Origin: Streptomyces sp. SID3212
GTDB lineage: Bacteria > Actinomycetota > Actinomycetes > Streptomycetales > Streptomycetaceae
Assembly: GCF_009865405.1 (NCBI RefSeq)
Contig: NZ_WWJY01000454.1
Location: forward strand, 1 to 64,000
DNA: 64,000 nt
Direction: 5' to 3'
Made by a program: the position numbers and the translations under genes. Positions 1-9,854 of this stretch are shown here, piece by piece. Under the pieces are notes generated by a model that saw only the letters and a program-made list of their open reading frames with translations, was not told the origin of the DNA and searched no databases. The stretch's first letter is position 1. Each line of letters begins with the position of its first letter.

Positions 1-1091
1 CCCGTACGGTCGCCGTCGTCGGGCCCAACGCCGACGACGCGCAGACCCAACTCGGCGACTGGGCCGGGTCGTCGGGCCAGGCCGACTGGCTGCCGGACGG
101 CCAGCCGCGCGACATGATCCGTACCGTCCTGGACGGATTCCGGGAGCACGTCCCCGCCGACTGGACCGTGTCGTACGCGCGCGGCGCCGACATCGTCACC
201 GTCGGCCCCGACCCCGAGGGGGAGTTCTTCCCCGACGGGCAGCCCCGGCCGCACGTCGTGGTCCCCGTTGAGCCGGACGACGCCCTGATCGCCGAGGCCG
301 TCGCCGCGGCCGAGGCCGCCGACTACGTCGTCGCGGTGGTGGGGGACCGGATCGAGCTGGTCGGCGAGGGCCGGTCGACCGCGACCCTCGAACTCATCGG
401 CGGACAGGTCGCGTTGCTCGACGCGCTCGCCGCCACCGGCAAGCCGCTCGTCGTCGTGGTGATCAGCTCGAAGCCGCTCGTCCTGCCGCCCTCCGCGCTG
501 GGCGCGGCGGCGATCCTGCACGCCTTCAACCCGGGCATGCTCGGGGGCCGCGCGGTGGCCGAGGTGCTCCTCGGCCTGGTCGAGCCCTCGGGGCGCCTGC
601 CGATCTCCTTCGCCCGGCACGCCGGCCAGCAGCCCACGTACTACAACCAGGTGCGCGGCCAGCACGGCAGCCGGTACGCCGACCTCACCCAGAGCCCGGC
701 GTTCGTCTTCGGCGAGGGCCTCGGCTACACGACCGTCGAGTACTCGGACCTCAAGGTGCTCACGACCACCCTCGGGGCGGCCGACGCGGTGCGCGCGCGG
801 GTCGTGGTGACCAACACGGGCAGCCGTCCCGCGCTGGAGACCGTCCAGGTGTACGTCAGCGACACCGTCACGTCCGTCACCTGGGCGGAGAAGGAACTGA
901 AGGCGTACCAGCAGGTGTCCCTCGCACCGGGCGAGTCGCGCGAGGTCTTCATCGAACTGCCGGTGTCCGCGTGCACCCTCGTGGACGCCGGAGGCGACCG
1001 CATCGTCGAACCGGGCGCCTTCGAGCTGCTCGTCGGCCCCTCCTCCCGTGAGGAGGCGCTGCTCCGGGCGGGCTTCACCGTGGAAGGCTGA
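1..1091 (+). CDS. GH3 family beta-glycosidase, C-terminal part (5' end outside window)
   Basis: Reading frame open from base 3 to the TGA at 1089-1091, 362 residues visible. The visible part matches the second half of a glycoside hydrolase family 3 enzyme. It starts with the VAVVGPNADD strand typical of the GH3 C-terminal alpha/beta domain, has the motif GMLGGRAVAEVLLG followed by GRLPISFARHAGQQP, and ends with a fibronectin-III-like domain (about the last 120 residues, containing VQVYVSD). The N-terminal TIM barrel carrying the catalytic Asp lies upstream of the window. GH3 enzymes remove terminal beta-linked glucose or xylose from oligosaccharides. The next gene is also GH3 but not a close copy, so this looks like a sugar-utilisation locus. 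No signal peptide can be judged from the fragment. Confidence 0.9.
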   Translation, partial: RTVAVVGPNADDAQTQLGDWAGSSGQADWLPDGQPRDMIRTVLDGFREHVPADWTVSYARGADIVTVGPDPEGEFFPDGQPRPHVVVPVEPDDALIAEAVAAAEAADYVVAVVGDRIELVGEGRSTATLELIGGQVALLDALAATGKPLVVVVISSKPLVLPPSALGAAAILHAFNPGMLGGRAVAEVLLGLVEPSGRLPISFARHAGQQPTYYNQVRGQHGSRYADLTQSPAFVFGEGLGYTTVEYSDLKVLTTTLGAADAVRARVVVTNTGSRPALETVQVYVSDTVTSVTWAEKELKAYQQVSLAPGESREVFIELPVSACTLVDAGGDRIVEPGAFELLVGPSSREEALLRAGFTVEG

Positions 1092-1104
1092 GACGCTTTC
1101 GGCA

Positions 1105-1132
1105 GCCCCCTTCCCGGCGCCGGGAAGGGGGC
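1105..1132 (+). terminator. Rho-independent-type hairpin after GH3 gene
   Basis: Perfect inverted repeat GCCCCCTTCCCG / CGGGAAGGGGGC with a 4-base loop, 14 bases after the stop codon. There is no U tract, which is usual in streptomycetes. Confidence 0.75.
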
Positions 1133-1205
1133 CGCCGATTTGGCGTGCCCGGTGCTCCGCCGCAGGTCAGAGCGGTGATGAACGCCGTGGATGCCCCAAA
1201 TGAGC

Positions 1206-1226
1206 TTTGTACAAACAAGATTGACA
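1206..1226 (+). promoter_or_regulatory. Possible promoter and operator region upstream of second GH3 gene
   Basis: A perfect palindrome TTTGTACAAA (1206-1215) is followed by a consensus-like -35 TTGACA (1221-1226). No convincing -10 is visible at the right distance. The AT-rich palindrome stands out in this GC-rich region and could be the site of a local sugar regulator, but none is encoded nearby. Confidence 0.3.
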
Positions 1227-1344
1227 AGGCATCAGTCGAATGCGAGGGTTCATCCGCGTCGAGCCCGAGTCGGTCAACGAGGACCGCGATCCGTCGGGCG
1301 GCCCCCGGTATCGCACGGCGTTTCCGCACGTTTAGGAGAAGCAC

Positions 1345-3885
1345 GTGAACCAATTGACACATCTCCCGGCGTGGCCGTCGTTACGGTCCGACATCGCCCC
1401 CGACCCGGCGCTCGAACAGGCCGTCCGCGGCATCCTCGCGCGCATGACGGTCGAGGAGAAGATCGGGCAGATGATCCAGCCCGACCTGGTGGAGCTCACC
1501 GCCGACGACGTACGGACGTACCGGATCGGCTCGGCGCTGAACGGCGCGGGGCGCTGGCCCGGCGGGGACCGGCGGGCGGGCGCCGAGGCCTGGGCCGAGA
1601 CGGTCGGCGGCTTCTGGGAAGCCGCACAAGAGGCGTACAAGGACCGGCCGTTCACCATCCCCTTCATGTGGGCGAGCGACGCGGTGCACGGCCACAACAA
1701 CGTGCACGGGGCGACGATCTTCCCCCACAACATCGGTCTCGGCGCGGCACATGACGCGGACCTGATCCGGCGCGTCGGCGCGGTCACCGCGCGCGAGATC
1801 GCGGCCACCGGCATCGACTGGACCTTCGCCCCGACGGTCGCCACCCCGAGGGACCTGCGCTGGGGCCGCTGCTACGAGGGCTATTCCGAAGACCCCGAGA
1901 TCGTGCATGTCTACGCGCGTGCGATGGTCGAAGGCCTCCAGGGCGACGCCGAGGGGCTGCGTACCGACTCCCGGGTCATCTCCTGCGTCAAGCACTGGGT
2001 GGGCGACGGCGGCACCTTCGGGGGTGAGGACCGGGGCATCGCGCGGTGCAGCGAGGACCTCCTGCGCAACATCCACGCCATGGGCTTCTTCTCCGGCATC
2101 GAGGCCGGTTCCCAGTCCGTGATGGTCTCCTACAGCGGCTGGGAGAGCGAGGACCGGTCCGAGGAGCGCGCCCACGGCAGCGCCTACCTGATCACCGACG
2201 TCCTCAAGAACGCGCTCGGGTTCGACGGCATCGTCGTCGGCGACTGGGACGCCCACCCCTACGTGGAGGGCTGTACCCAGGGCGACGCCGGGAACGTGAT
2301 CAAGGCCGGGGTCGACATCCTCATGATCTCGTCCCGCGAGAAGTGGCAGGCCGTCTACCGCGACGCGCTGGCGCGCGTGAACTCCGGCGACATCCCGATG
2401 TCCCGCATCGACGACGCCGTACTGCGCGTCCTGCGGGTCAAGATGCGGGGCGGGCTGTGGGACAAGCCCAGGCCCCAGGACCGCTCCCTGGCGGGGCGTC
2501 AGGAGATCCTCGGAGCCCCCGAACACCGGGCGCTGGCCCGTGAGTCCGTACGGAAGTCACTCGTGCTGCTCAAGCACGAGAACGCCGTACTGCCCCTCGC
2601 CCGCAACGCGAAGGTCCTGGTCACCGGGAGCGCCGCCGACGCCATCACGAAGCAGACGGGCGGCTTCACCGTCACCTGGCAGGGCGACGACGTCACGCTG
2701 GACGACTTCCCCGGCGGGGCCACACTGGCGGGTGCCGTCGCCGAGGTCGTGGGCGACGGCCGGTGCACGGTCGACCCCCTCCTGGAACACGCGGACGTGT
2801 CCGAGCACGACGTCGTCGTGGTCGGCATCGGCGAGGACACCTACGCGGAGATGCTCGGGTCCATCAGCCCGTGGCACACCGTCGAGTACGCCGCGCTCAA
2901 GCCGTCCTACGCCCGCGACCTGGAGATCCTGCGCGAACTGCGCGCCGCCGGCGCGACGGTGGTCACGGTCCTGTTCAGTGGCCGTCCGCTCTACGTGACG
3001 GAGGAGATCAACCTCTCCGACGCGTTTGTGGCCGCGTGGCTTCCCGGACCCGCCGCGCAGGGCATCACCGACCTCCTCTTCGCCCCCGCCGAGGGGGAGC
3101 AACCGTACGACTTCCAGGGACGGTTGAGCTTCAGCTGGCCGCGCGGCCGGCGTACGACGACCTCGCACCGCGTCCCGCCCCACATCCCGGACTACCAGGT
3201 GCCGCCCGGCGAGGAGGAGCCCGTCGGCAAGCACGCGCCGCTCTTCCCGTACGGGTCGGGGCTGACCCTGTACGGCCCTGCCGCGACGGACGGCCCGGGG
3301 CCGTACCCGCTGCCGCTGGACGAGGGCGACGACGCCCCGCCGGCCGAGCTGTTCACCGGCGACACGCTGGTGGTCGGGCCGGGCGACCCCGCGTACCTCT
3401 TCGAGGTCAGCGCCACCGCCAACGGACCGCAGCCGATCCCCTCGGACGGCCGGCACGAGACCGTCTTCATCACGACGGAACCGGTCGGGACGCCGGGCGG
3501 GCGGGACGGGGTGTCCCTGACCTTCAAGGGCACCAGGACGTTCGTGTACGCGCAGGCGCACGGCGGCCGGCCGGTCGACCTGCGGGATCTGGTGGCGCGG
3601 GACGGGACGCTGTCGTTCGACGTACGCGTGGTCGAGCCGCCGACCGATCCCTTCCACCTGGCCTGCCACAACGACTACCCGCGGCAGCCCGCACTCGACA
3701 TCTCCGCCCGGCTGACCGCCCTGCCCGCCGGGGAGTGGACACGGATCTCCGTGCCGCTGTCCGAACTGGCGGACGCGGGTGTCGACTTCGCTCATGTCGA
3801 CGTGCCCTTCCTGGTCTGTACGGAAGGCAAGGCACGCCTGGAGATCAGCGGGATAGAGCTGGCGGCCGGGCCGCGGAACGCCTGA
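1345..3885 (+). CDS. GH3 family beta-glucosidase with C-terminal beta-sandwich domain (ExoP-like)
   Basis: 846 residues. The GTG start is preceded by GGAGAAG (about 1334-1340). An N-terminal GH3 barrel (about residues 20-380) contains EEKIGQMIQ, the substrate-binding motif VKHWVGDGGT, and GFDGIVVGDWD, where Asp300 is the expected nucleophile. A GH3 C-domain follows (about 400-620, VLVTGSAAD, GRPLYVTEE, FSWP). The last 200 or so residues are an extra beta-sandwich resembling the ligand-binding domain of ExoP-type exo-1,3/1,4-beta-glucanases. No signal peptide is evident, so the enzyme is probably cytosolic and acts on imported oligosaccharides. A rare TTA codon lies at 1381-1383 (codon 13), so translation may depend on the bldA tRNA. 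Confidence 0.9.
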   Translation: MNQLTHLPAWPSLRSDIAPDPALEQAVRGILARMTVEEKIGQMIQPDLVELTADDVRTYRIGSALNGAGRWPGGDRRAGAEAWAETVGGFWEAAQEAYKDRPFTIPFMWASDAVHGHNNVHGATIFPHNIGLGAAHDADLIRRVGAVTAREIAATGIDWTFAPTVATPRDLRWGRCYEGYSEDPEIVHVYARAMVEGLQGDAEGLRTDSRVISCVKHWVGDGGTFGGEDRGIARCSEDLLRNIHAMGFFSGIEAGSQSVMVSYSGWESEDRSEERAHGSAYLITDVLKNALGFDGIVVGDWDAHPYVEGCTQGDAGNVIKAGVDILMISSREKWQAVYRDALARVNSGDIPMSRIDDAVLRVLRVKMRGGLWDKPRPQDRSLAGRQEILGAPEHRALARESVRKSLVLLKHENAVLPLARNAKVLVTGSAADAITKQTGGFTVTWQGDDVTLDDFPGGATLAGAVAEVVGDGRCTVDPLLEHADVSEHDVVVVGIGEDTYAEMLGSISPWHTVEYAALKPSYARDLEILRELRAAGATVVTVLFSGRPLYVTEEINLSDAFVAAWLPGPAAQGITDLLFAPAEGEQPYDFQGRLSFSWPRGRRTTTSHRVPPHIPDYQVPPGEEEPVGKHAPLFPYGSGLTLYGPAATDGPGPYPLPLDEGDDAPPAELFTGDTLVVGPGDPAYLFEVSATANGPQPIPSDGRHETVFITTEPVGTPGGRDGVSLTFKGTRTFVYAQAHGGRPVDLRDLVARDGTLSFDVRVVEPPTDPFHLACHNDYPRQPALDISARLTALPAGEWTRISVPLSELADAGVDFAHVDVPFLVCTEGKARLEISGIELAAGPRNA

Positions 3886-3917
3886 GCGCCTGAGCGCCTG
3901 AGCGCCTGAACGCCTGA
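3878..3917 (+). repeat. 8-bp tandem repeat spanning the stop codon of the GH3 gene
   Basis: Five consecutive near-identical 8-mers (A/G)CGCCTGA begin within the last codons of the GH3 gene, so the first copy contains its stop codon. They are followed to 3970 by looser repeats of GAACGACT. Every copy carries TGA; because the unit is 8 bp the TGAs rotate through all three frames. Confidence 0.85.
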
Positions 3918-3980
3918 ATTCCGAACGACTGTACTGCCGAACGACCGAACGACTGAACTACCGAACGGCTGGGGGAAGTC

Positions 3981-4877
3981 ATGGGTGACAGAGTCATGTG
4001 GTTCAACGGATCCGTCGTGCCCTGGGAGGACGCACGGGTCCATGTCTGGGACGAGCTGGCGCTGCGCGGCGCCAACGTCTTCGAAGGAATGACCGCGTTC
4101 TGGGACGCGGCCCGGGACCACCACCTGATGCTCGCCGCCGAGCAGCACGTGGACCGCCTCTTCAACTCCGCCCGCATCGCGGACATCCCGGCGCCGGAGA
4201 CCCGGGACGAGGTCTTCGCCGCGCTGGCCGAGGTCGCCTCCCACCACCCCGGGAAGGACGTCTACCTGCGTCCGACGTTCTACGCCGCACGCGGCCGGTC
4301 GACCCTGGCGCCCGAGAGCGAAGGGGCCATGTACATCGGCGGATTCGAGTTCGCCCCGGTGGCGCCGCCGCGGGTACGTGCCGTGGTCAGCGCCCACCGC
4401 CGCTTCGGCGGACCCATCGGTCCCCTCGCCAAGTCCGGCGGATCGTACCTGGACTTCCGGGTGTTCGAGCGGGAGAGGACCGAGCGGGGCGCCGAGCACA
4501 TCTTCATCCTCAACGAGGACGGCCACGTCGCCGAGGCGGACGGCGCCGCCATCCTGATCGTCCGCGACCAGGAGATCATCGTCCCCTCCGTGGACACCGG
4601 CGTCCTGGACTCCATCACCAAGCGCATCCTCCTCGACATCGCGCGCGACCTCGGCCACCAGGTGACCGAACGCCGCGTCCTGCGCGAGGAGTTGTACGAC
4701 GGGCAGGTCCTCCTCGCCGGGACGCTGCTGGGGATCCGCCTGGTCGACAGCACGGACGGCGTCGCTCCCCGCGACCCGAGGGCGACCGACCGGGCCCGCG
4801 AACTGGCCGCCGCCTACGACGACCTGTGCCGGGGCGGCCATCCCCTGTCCAAGACCTATCTGACCTCGCCGGCCTGA
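3981..4877 (+). CDS. Class IV PLP-dependent aminotransferase (branched-chain/D-amino acid type)
   Basis: 298 residues, ATG preceded by GGGGGAAG (3971-3978). Fold-type IV features are the N-terminal WFNGSVVPWEDARV segment, GANVFEGMTAFW, the expected PLP lysine in AKSGGSYLDFR, and the C-terminal block VLDSITKRILLDIA. The family contains branched-chain aminotransferases, D-amino acid aminotransferases and aminodeoxychorismate lyases; the substrate cannot be fixed from sequence. It is the first gene of a compact run continuing with a Nudix hydrolase, a small unknown protein, an amino-acid-oxidase-like flavoprotein and an ABC exporter. That context suggests a small amino-acid-derived metabolite rather than housekeeping leucine synthesis. 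Confidence 0.85.
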   Translation: MGDRVMWFNGSVVPWEDARVHVWDELALRGANVFEGMTAFWDAARDHHLMLAAEQHVDRLFNSARIADIPAPETRDEVFAALAEVASHHPGKDVYLRPTFYAARGRSTLAPESEGAMYIGGFEFAPVAPPRVRAVVSAHRRFGGPIGPLAKSGGSYLDFRVFERERTERGAEHIFILNEDGHVAEADGAAILIVRDQEIIVPSVDTGVLDSITKRILLDIARDLGHQVTERRVLREELYDGQVLLAGTLLGIRLVDSTDGVAPRDPRATDRARELAAAYDDLCRGGHPLSKTYLTSPA

Positions 4878-4881
4878 GCCG

Positions 4882-5424
4882 GTGGCGGCCATGCGTGAGA
4901 TCGGAAGCGAGACGGTCCACCGCAATCCCTGGTTCTCCGTCCTGCGCAAGCGGTACGAGGACGGCCTGGGGGACCGGCACGCGTACTTCATGGTCAGCAA
5001 GCCGGACTCCGTCCTGGTGGTCGTACGGCACGAGGACCGCTTCGTCGTCGTGGACCTGCCCCGGCAGACCTTCGGCGGCGCGCGCAGCGTCGAATTCCCC
5101 CAAGGGGGCATCGAGGCGGGGGAGTCACCCGAGTCCGCCGCACGGCGCGAGGTGCTGGAGGAGACCGGCCTGCGGGTGACGGACCTGCGGCACCTCGGGA
5201 CCTTCGCCGAGAGCAGCGGCTTCTCGACGACCTCCTGCCACGCGTACAGCGCGCGTGCCGTGGCGGAGGCCGGCGCCACGGACCGGGATCCGTTCGAGGA
5301 GAGCATGACGGTACGGACCCTGTCGTGGCCGGAGCTGCGCCAACTGGCCCGCGACGGCGGCATCCAGGACTCCGCCACACTCGCCGCGCTGGCCCTGGCC
5401 GAGGTGCTGAACGATGACCGTTGA
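4882..5424 (+). CDS. Nudix hydrolase
   Basis: 180 residues. The complete Nudix box is visible as GGIEAGESPESAARREVLEE followed by TGL, matching GX5EX7REUXEEXGU. The family hydrolyses nucleoside diphosphates linked to another moiety (NDP-sugars, ADP-ribose, dinucleotides) using divalent metal at the REUXEE glutamates. The GTG at 4882 lies 4 bases after the preceding stop codon; an ATG at 4891 is an alternative. The length and the residues before the box fit the ADP-sugar pyrophosphatase subgroup, but the substrate is unknown. It overlaps the next gene by 11 bp, so the two are probably translationally coupled. Confidence 0.85.
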   Translation: MAAMREIGSETVHRNPWFSVLRKRYEDGLGDRHAYFMVSKPDSVLVVVRHEDRFVVVDLPRQTFGGARSVEFPQGGIEAGESPESAARREVLEETGLRVTDLRHLGTFAESSGFSTTSCHAYSARAVAEAGATDRDPFEESMTVRTLSWPELRQLARDGGIQDSATLAALALAEVLNDDR

Positions 5425-5695
5425 CACCATGGAGATCGCCGTCTCGCTCTTCATCGACGTACGGATCAGCCTCGTCAGCGGGAACGTGGTGGCCCGGCAC
5501 CCCGGCGCGTCGTCGGACGCGCAGGACCGGCTGCTGCTGGCGGGGCTCGGTCCGCTGCGCTCCGTGTCGCGACGCGGCAACACCGGTCTGCTGCTGGAGA
5601 CCGCCCGGGGCGAGCAGTGGCTGGTGGGCCTCTCGGAGGCGTCCGGGCTCGTCGCCTCGGTCGAACACGTCAACCCGTTCGCGGACACGGCCTAG
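5414..5695 (+). CDS. Small conserved-looking protein of unknown function
   Basis: 93 residues, ATG inside the end of the Nudix gene. I do not recognise a family. The sequence looks like a small soluble alpha/beta protein: an N-terminal beta-rich stretch (MEIAVSLFIDVRISLV), a central RRGNTGLLLET, and an acidic C-terminus with no membrane segment or signal peptide. The overlap with the upstream gene and the even codon bias argue that it is real. It lies between a Nudix hydrolase and a flavin oxidoreductase, so it could be an accessory or carrier protein of that pathway; this is inference. Confidence 0.6.
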   Translation: MTVDTMEIAVSLFIDVRISLVSGNVVARHPGASSDAQDRLLLAGLGPLRSVSRRGNTGLLLETARGEQWLVGLSEASGLVASVEHVNPFADTA

Positions 5696-5719
5696 ACAGG
5701 CGGACACGCCCGGGACAGG
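5682..5719 (+). repeat. 19-bp tandem repeat across stop codon
   Basis: Two adjacent 19-mers beginning CGGACACG and ending GACAGG (5682-5700 and 5701-5719). The first includes the TAG stop of the 93-residue gene. Differences are confined to the middle of the unit. Confidence 0.75.
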
Positions 5720-5749
5720 TCGGTGCCCGAATCCAGGACAGGGACAACA

Positions 5750-7015
5750 GTGACACGCAGCTATGACGTCGTGGTCGCGGGTGCGGGCATGGCGGGAATA
5801 CTCACGGCACTGGGACTGACCGCACGCGGCGCCCGAGTGCTGCTGGTCGAGGAACGGCGGCTCGGCGGGGGCCAGTCGGGGCAGTCGCACGGATACCTGC
5901 ACCGGGGCTACGCGTTCGGCCCGAACGAGCCGCGCCTGCCGCTCCTCTTCGACCGCGCGCGGGACCACTGGCGCGCTCTCACGGCCGGTCTGGCGCCCGT
6001 CACGGCGGGCTCGGTGGTGTCGTTCTCCAACCCGAACGCGTTACGCCGTGCCCAGGAGCACTGGCAGGCGTCCGGCCTCCCGGTCCGCCCCGTGGAACCG
6101 CCGCCGTGGCTCGGGGACGGTTTTCTCGCGTCGTTCCGGAGCGAGGAGGAGACGTACGACTTCGGCCCCGTCCTGCGCCGTCTCGGCGAGCTGACCGCGT
6201 CCACCGGCATCGACCTCGCGCGGGGCAGCATCAGCCGGACCGCCGACGAACCGGGCGGTGCGCTCAGCGAGCTGGTCCGTCCGGACGGCGTCACGGAGAC
6301 GATTGCGAGCCGCGCCGTGGTCGTCGCGGCCGGCGCGGGCGCGCCCGGCATCCTCGCCCGCTCGGGGCTGCCGCCCGTCGTGCGGTGCAGGAAGTCCTTC
6401 ATGCTGGTGCTGCGCGGGCACCTGCCCGTCCTGAGCGCCGTCTTCCCCGAGCGCGAGGAGCACGGACTGTTCGTCGCCGGCCGGACGGGGCACGAGAGCG
6501 GGACGACCTGGCTCGTCTCCGACTTCCAGTCGTTCGACAGCGCGCGGGGCGCCGGGGGACAGCTGGCCGGGTGGTGGGCCCACCGCGTCCTGTCCACCCT
6601 GCGCGGGGTCGTCAGGCCGGGCCCGCTGGCGGGCGTGCGGCTGATATCCGGGTACGCGGCGGTCAAGTCCGGGCTGCTGCCGAGCAGCGGCACGGTGGCG
6701 GACGAGTTCAGCCACGACTTCCTCGGGGGCCGGGCGGTGGTCGTCAGCCCGTCGAAACTGACCCTCGCGCCCCTGGCGGCGGAGAGCGCGGTGAAGTCGG
6801 TGTCGGGTGTGCTGGGGATACCGTTCACCGGTGTCGAGTGGGACCGCGTGACGGCGCCCGTATCGCCGCCGCCGTCGCCCTCGGCCGCCGCCGACTCCGT
6901 ACTGGTCACCTCCGCGGGGGAGTTGTGGGAGACCGACCTGCACGCCCTCAAGGACCCCGACCTCGTCGGTGACCTCCCGGGCATCGCCGCGCTCAGCTCG
7001 CTCTACGCCCACTGA
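5750..7015 (+). CDS. FAD-dependent oxidoreductase, D-amino acid oxidase/glycine oxidase (DAO) family
   Basis: 421 residues from the GTG at 5750, chosen because AGGACAGGGA lies just upstream; a GTG at 5723 would add nine residues. The N-terminal dinucleotide fold VVVAGAGMAGILTALGL is followed by VLLVEERRLGGGQSGQ. The C-terminal part resembles DAO-family deaminating oxidases. A rare TTA codon lies at 6041-6043. DAO enzymes oxidise amines or amino acids with FAD and O2. Placement after an aminotransferase and before an ABC exporter suggests it acts on the same intermediate. The exact substrate is unknown. Confidence 0.75.
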   Translation: MTRSYDVVVAGAGMAGILTALGLTARGARVLLVEERRLGGGQSGQSHGYLHRGYAFGPNEPRLPLLFDRARDHWRALTAGLAPVTAGSVVSFSNPNALRRAQEHWQASGLPVRPVEPPPWLGDGFLASFRSEEETYDFGPVLRRLGELTASTGIDLARGSISRTADEPGGALSELVRPDGVTETIASRAVVVAAGAGAPGILARSGLPPVVRCRKSFMLVLRGHLPVLSAVFPEREEHGLFVAGRTGHESGTTWLVSDFQSFDSARGAGGQLAGWWAHRVLSTLRGVVRPGPLAGVRLISGYAAVKSGLLPSSGTVADEFSHDFLGGRAVVVSPSKLTLAPLAAESAVKSVSGVLGIPFTGVEWDRVTAPVSPPPSPSAAADSVLVTSAGELWETDLHALKDPDLVGDLPGIAALSSLYAH

Positions 7016-7061
7016 ACCGTCCCCCCACCCCCTTCACCCACCCCCACCGAAAGGAACCGTA

Positions 7062-8062
<1,001 letters not shown>

Positions 8063-8066
<4 letters not shown>

Positions 8067-8944
8067 GCGCCGCGGTCACCACCGAAGCGAGCAGCGGCCG
8101 GGCGGACGGCAGGCCGGGCGGCAGGCCCGGCGGCAGACCGGGCGGCGGTCGCGCCTGGCGGATCTGGCGGATCGTGCCGCTCTACCAGACGATCGCCTAC
8201 CGGGGCCGGTTCTTCCTCGCCCCGTTCATGATGGGCGTGCAGGTCTACCTGTACTACCTGCTGTGGACGGCGGTCTACGAGGGCAAGGAGTCGGTCGCCG
8301 GACTCGACGTCCACCAGGCCGTCACGTACGCGGCCCTCGCGATCCTCGTCGGGCGGATCCGGTGGAGCAACCGGATGGTCACCAAGGACAACCTGCCGCA
8401 GCGCACCCGCGAGGGCACGGTCATCTACTGGTTCCTCCGGCCGATCTCACCCGGCCGCTACTACATGTACCGGGCCGTGGGCGACATGGGGTACGGCGCG
8501 ATGTGGGCGCTCATCGGCTACCTCATCGCCCTCGCGACCGGCGTGATCCGACCACCCGCGTCCGCCACCGTCGGACTGGTCTTCGTGGTCAGCCTCGTCC
8601 TCGGGCAGATGATCCTTTACTACCTCGGCCAGCTCGTCGACCTCGCCACGTTCTGGCTGACCTCCAACAGCGGCCTGACCCGCATGTACAGCTTCGTCCA
8701 GGACCTCCTCTCCGGGGTCTTCGTCCCCCTGTGGTTCCTGCCGGGCTGGCTGCTCACCACGGCGTCGGTGCTCCCGTTCGCCGCCACCATCAACGTGCCC
8801 ATCTCGATCTACGTCGGTCGCATCCCGCTCGCCGACGCGCCCGAGAACCTGCTGCGCGAGGTGTGCTGGGTGGTCGCTCTGGCCGTGCTGACCAAGTTCG
8901 TCTGGTCCCGTGCGGCCCGGCGCGTCACCTCACAGGGAGGCTGA
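8063..8944 (+). CDS. ABC-2 type permease subunit (COG4587-like)
   Basis: 293 residues. The frame is open far upstream, but the GTG at 8063 overlaps the stop of the ATPase by 4 bp (GTGA), giving translational coupling. The N-terminus is a charged tail with a PGGR repeat (RPGGRPGGRPGG), followed by RIVPLYQTIAYRGRFF and about six hydrophobic segments typical of ABC2_membrane_6 permeases. It forms the membrane channel with the next protein. Confidence 0.85.
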
Positions 8945-8947
8945 ACC

Positions 8948-9853
8948 ATGACCACCACGGTCAAGGCACCCCGGCCGGCCGGGCCGCGTGCCGGCACGGA
9001 CGCCGGTGCCGGTGCCGGTGCCCGCGTCCGCGTCCGCGTCCGCCGGACGGTCCGCGTCCTGCGGATCATCCTGCGGACCACCGCGGTCAACATCCGGGGA
9101 CGCCTCGAATACCCCGGCGACTTCGCGTTCGAGATCATCTTCGGCATCCTCTGGCAGACCTCGACGCTCGCCTTCGCCGCCGTCCTCATCACCCGCTTCG
9201 ACGGTCTGGGCGACTTCCCGAACGGCGGCGTCCTGCTGATCGTCGGCATGCGGCTCATGTCGCACGGACTGTTCACCATGGTCTTCGGGAACCTCTCGGA
9301 CCAACTGCTCGAACTGGTCGAGGAGGGCCGGGTCGAGGGCTACTTCCTCCGCCCCATGTCCGTCCTCACCCAGATCCTCATCAGCCGCTTCAACATCAAC
9401 GCCCTCGGTGACTTCTTCGTCGGCGTCACCGTGTGCGCCATGGCCGTGGCCCAGGCTCCCGTCGACTGGACCGCGGGAGCCGTGCTCTACCTCGGCGCCG
9501 CGATCGTCGGCGGGGTCTTCCTGGAGGCCGCCGTCCAACTCCCGCTGGCCGCGCTGCTGTTGCGCTCGCCGTTCGCCCACGGGGTGGGCAAGTGGATCGA
9601 CGACATCATGGCGACGATCGGCAACTACCCGCTGTCGATCCTGCCCGTCGTGCTGCGCGGGATCTTCACGTACGTCCTGCCGCTGGCCTTCGTCGCCTAC
9701 TTCCCCGTCCTCGTCCTCCTGGACAAGGAACCGGAGCACGGGCCGCTCGCCTGGCTCGCCCAGTGGTCGCCGGCGGTCTGCGTCCTGCTGTTCCTCGTCG
9801 CCAAGCGCTTCTGGAACTGGAACCTGCGCCACTACCAGAGCAACGGAGGCTGA
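8948..9853 (+). CDS. ABC-2 type permease subunit (COG3694-like)
   Basis: 301 residues, ATG preceded by GGGAGG. After an Arg-rich N-terminus with alternating RVRVRV come the conserved NIRGRLEYPGDFAFEII and several membrane helices. LFTMVFGNLSDQLLELVEEG and EGYFLRPMSV are characteristic of this permease family. It pairs with the preceding subunit and ATPase. Confidence 0.85.
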   Translation: MTTTVKAPRPAGPRAGTDAGAGAGARVRVRVRRTVRVLRIILRTTAVNIRGRLEYPGDFAFEIIFGILWQTSTLAFAAVLITRFDGLGDFPNGGVLLIVGMRLMSHGLFTMVFGNLSDQLLELVEEGRVEGYFLRPMSVLTQILISRFNINALGDFFVGVTVCAMAVAQAPVDWTAGAVLYLGAAIVGGVFLEAAVQLPLAALLLRSPFAHGVGKWIDDIMATIGNYPLSILPVVLRGIFTYVLPLAFVAYFPVLVLLDKEPEHGPLAWLAQWSPAVCVLLFLVAKRFWNWNLRHYQSNGG

Positions 9854-9854
9854 A

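Noticed and set aside
1381-6043. TTA codons in the GH3, flavin oxidoreductase and SDR genes as a joint bldA regulon
   Set aside because: Real codons (1381, 6041, 27925), but three scattered cases do not show a common programme; only the precursor case is reported as a finding.
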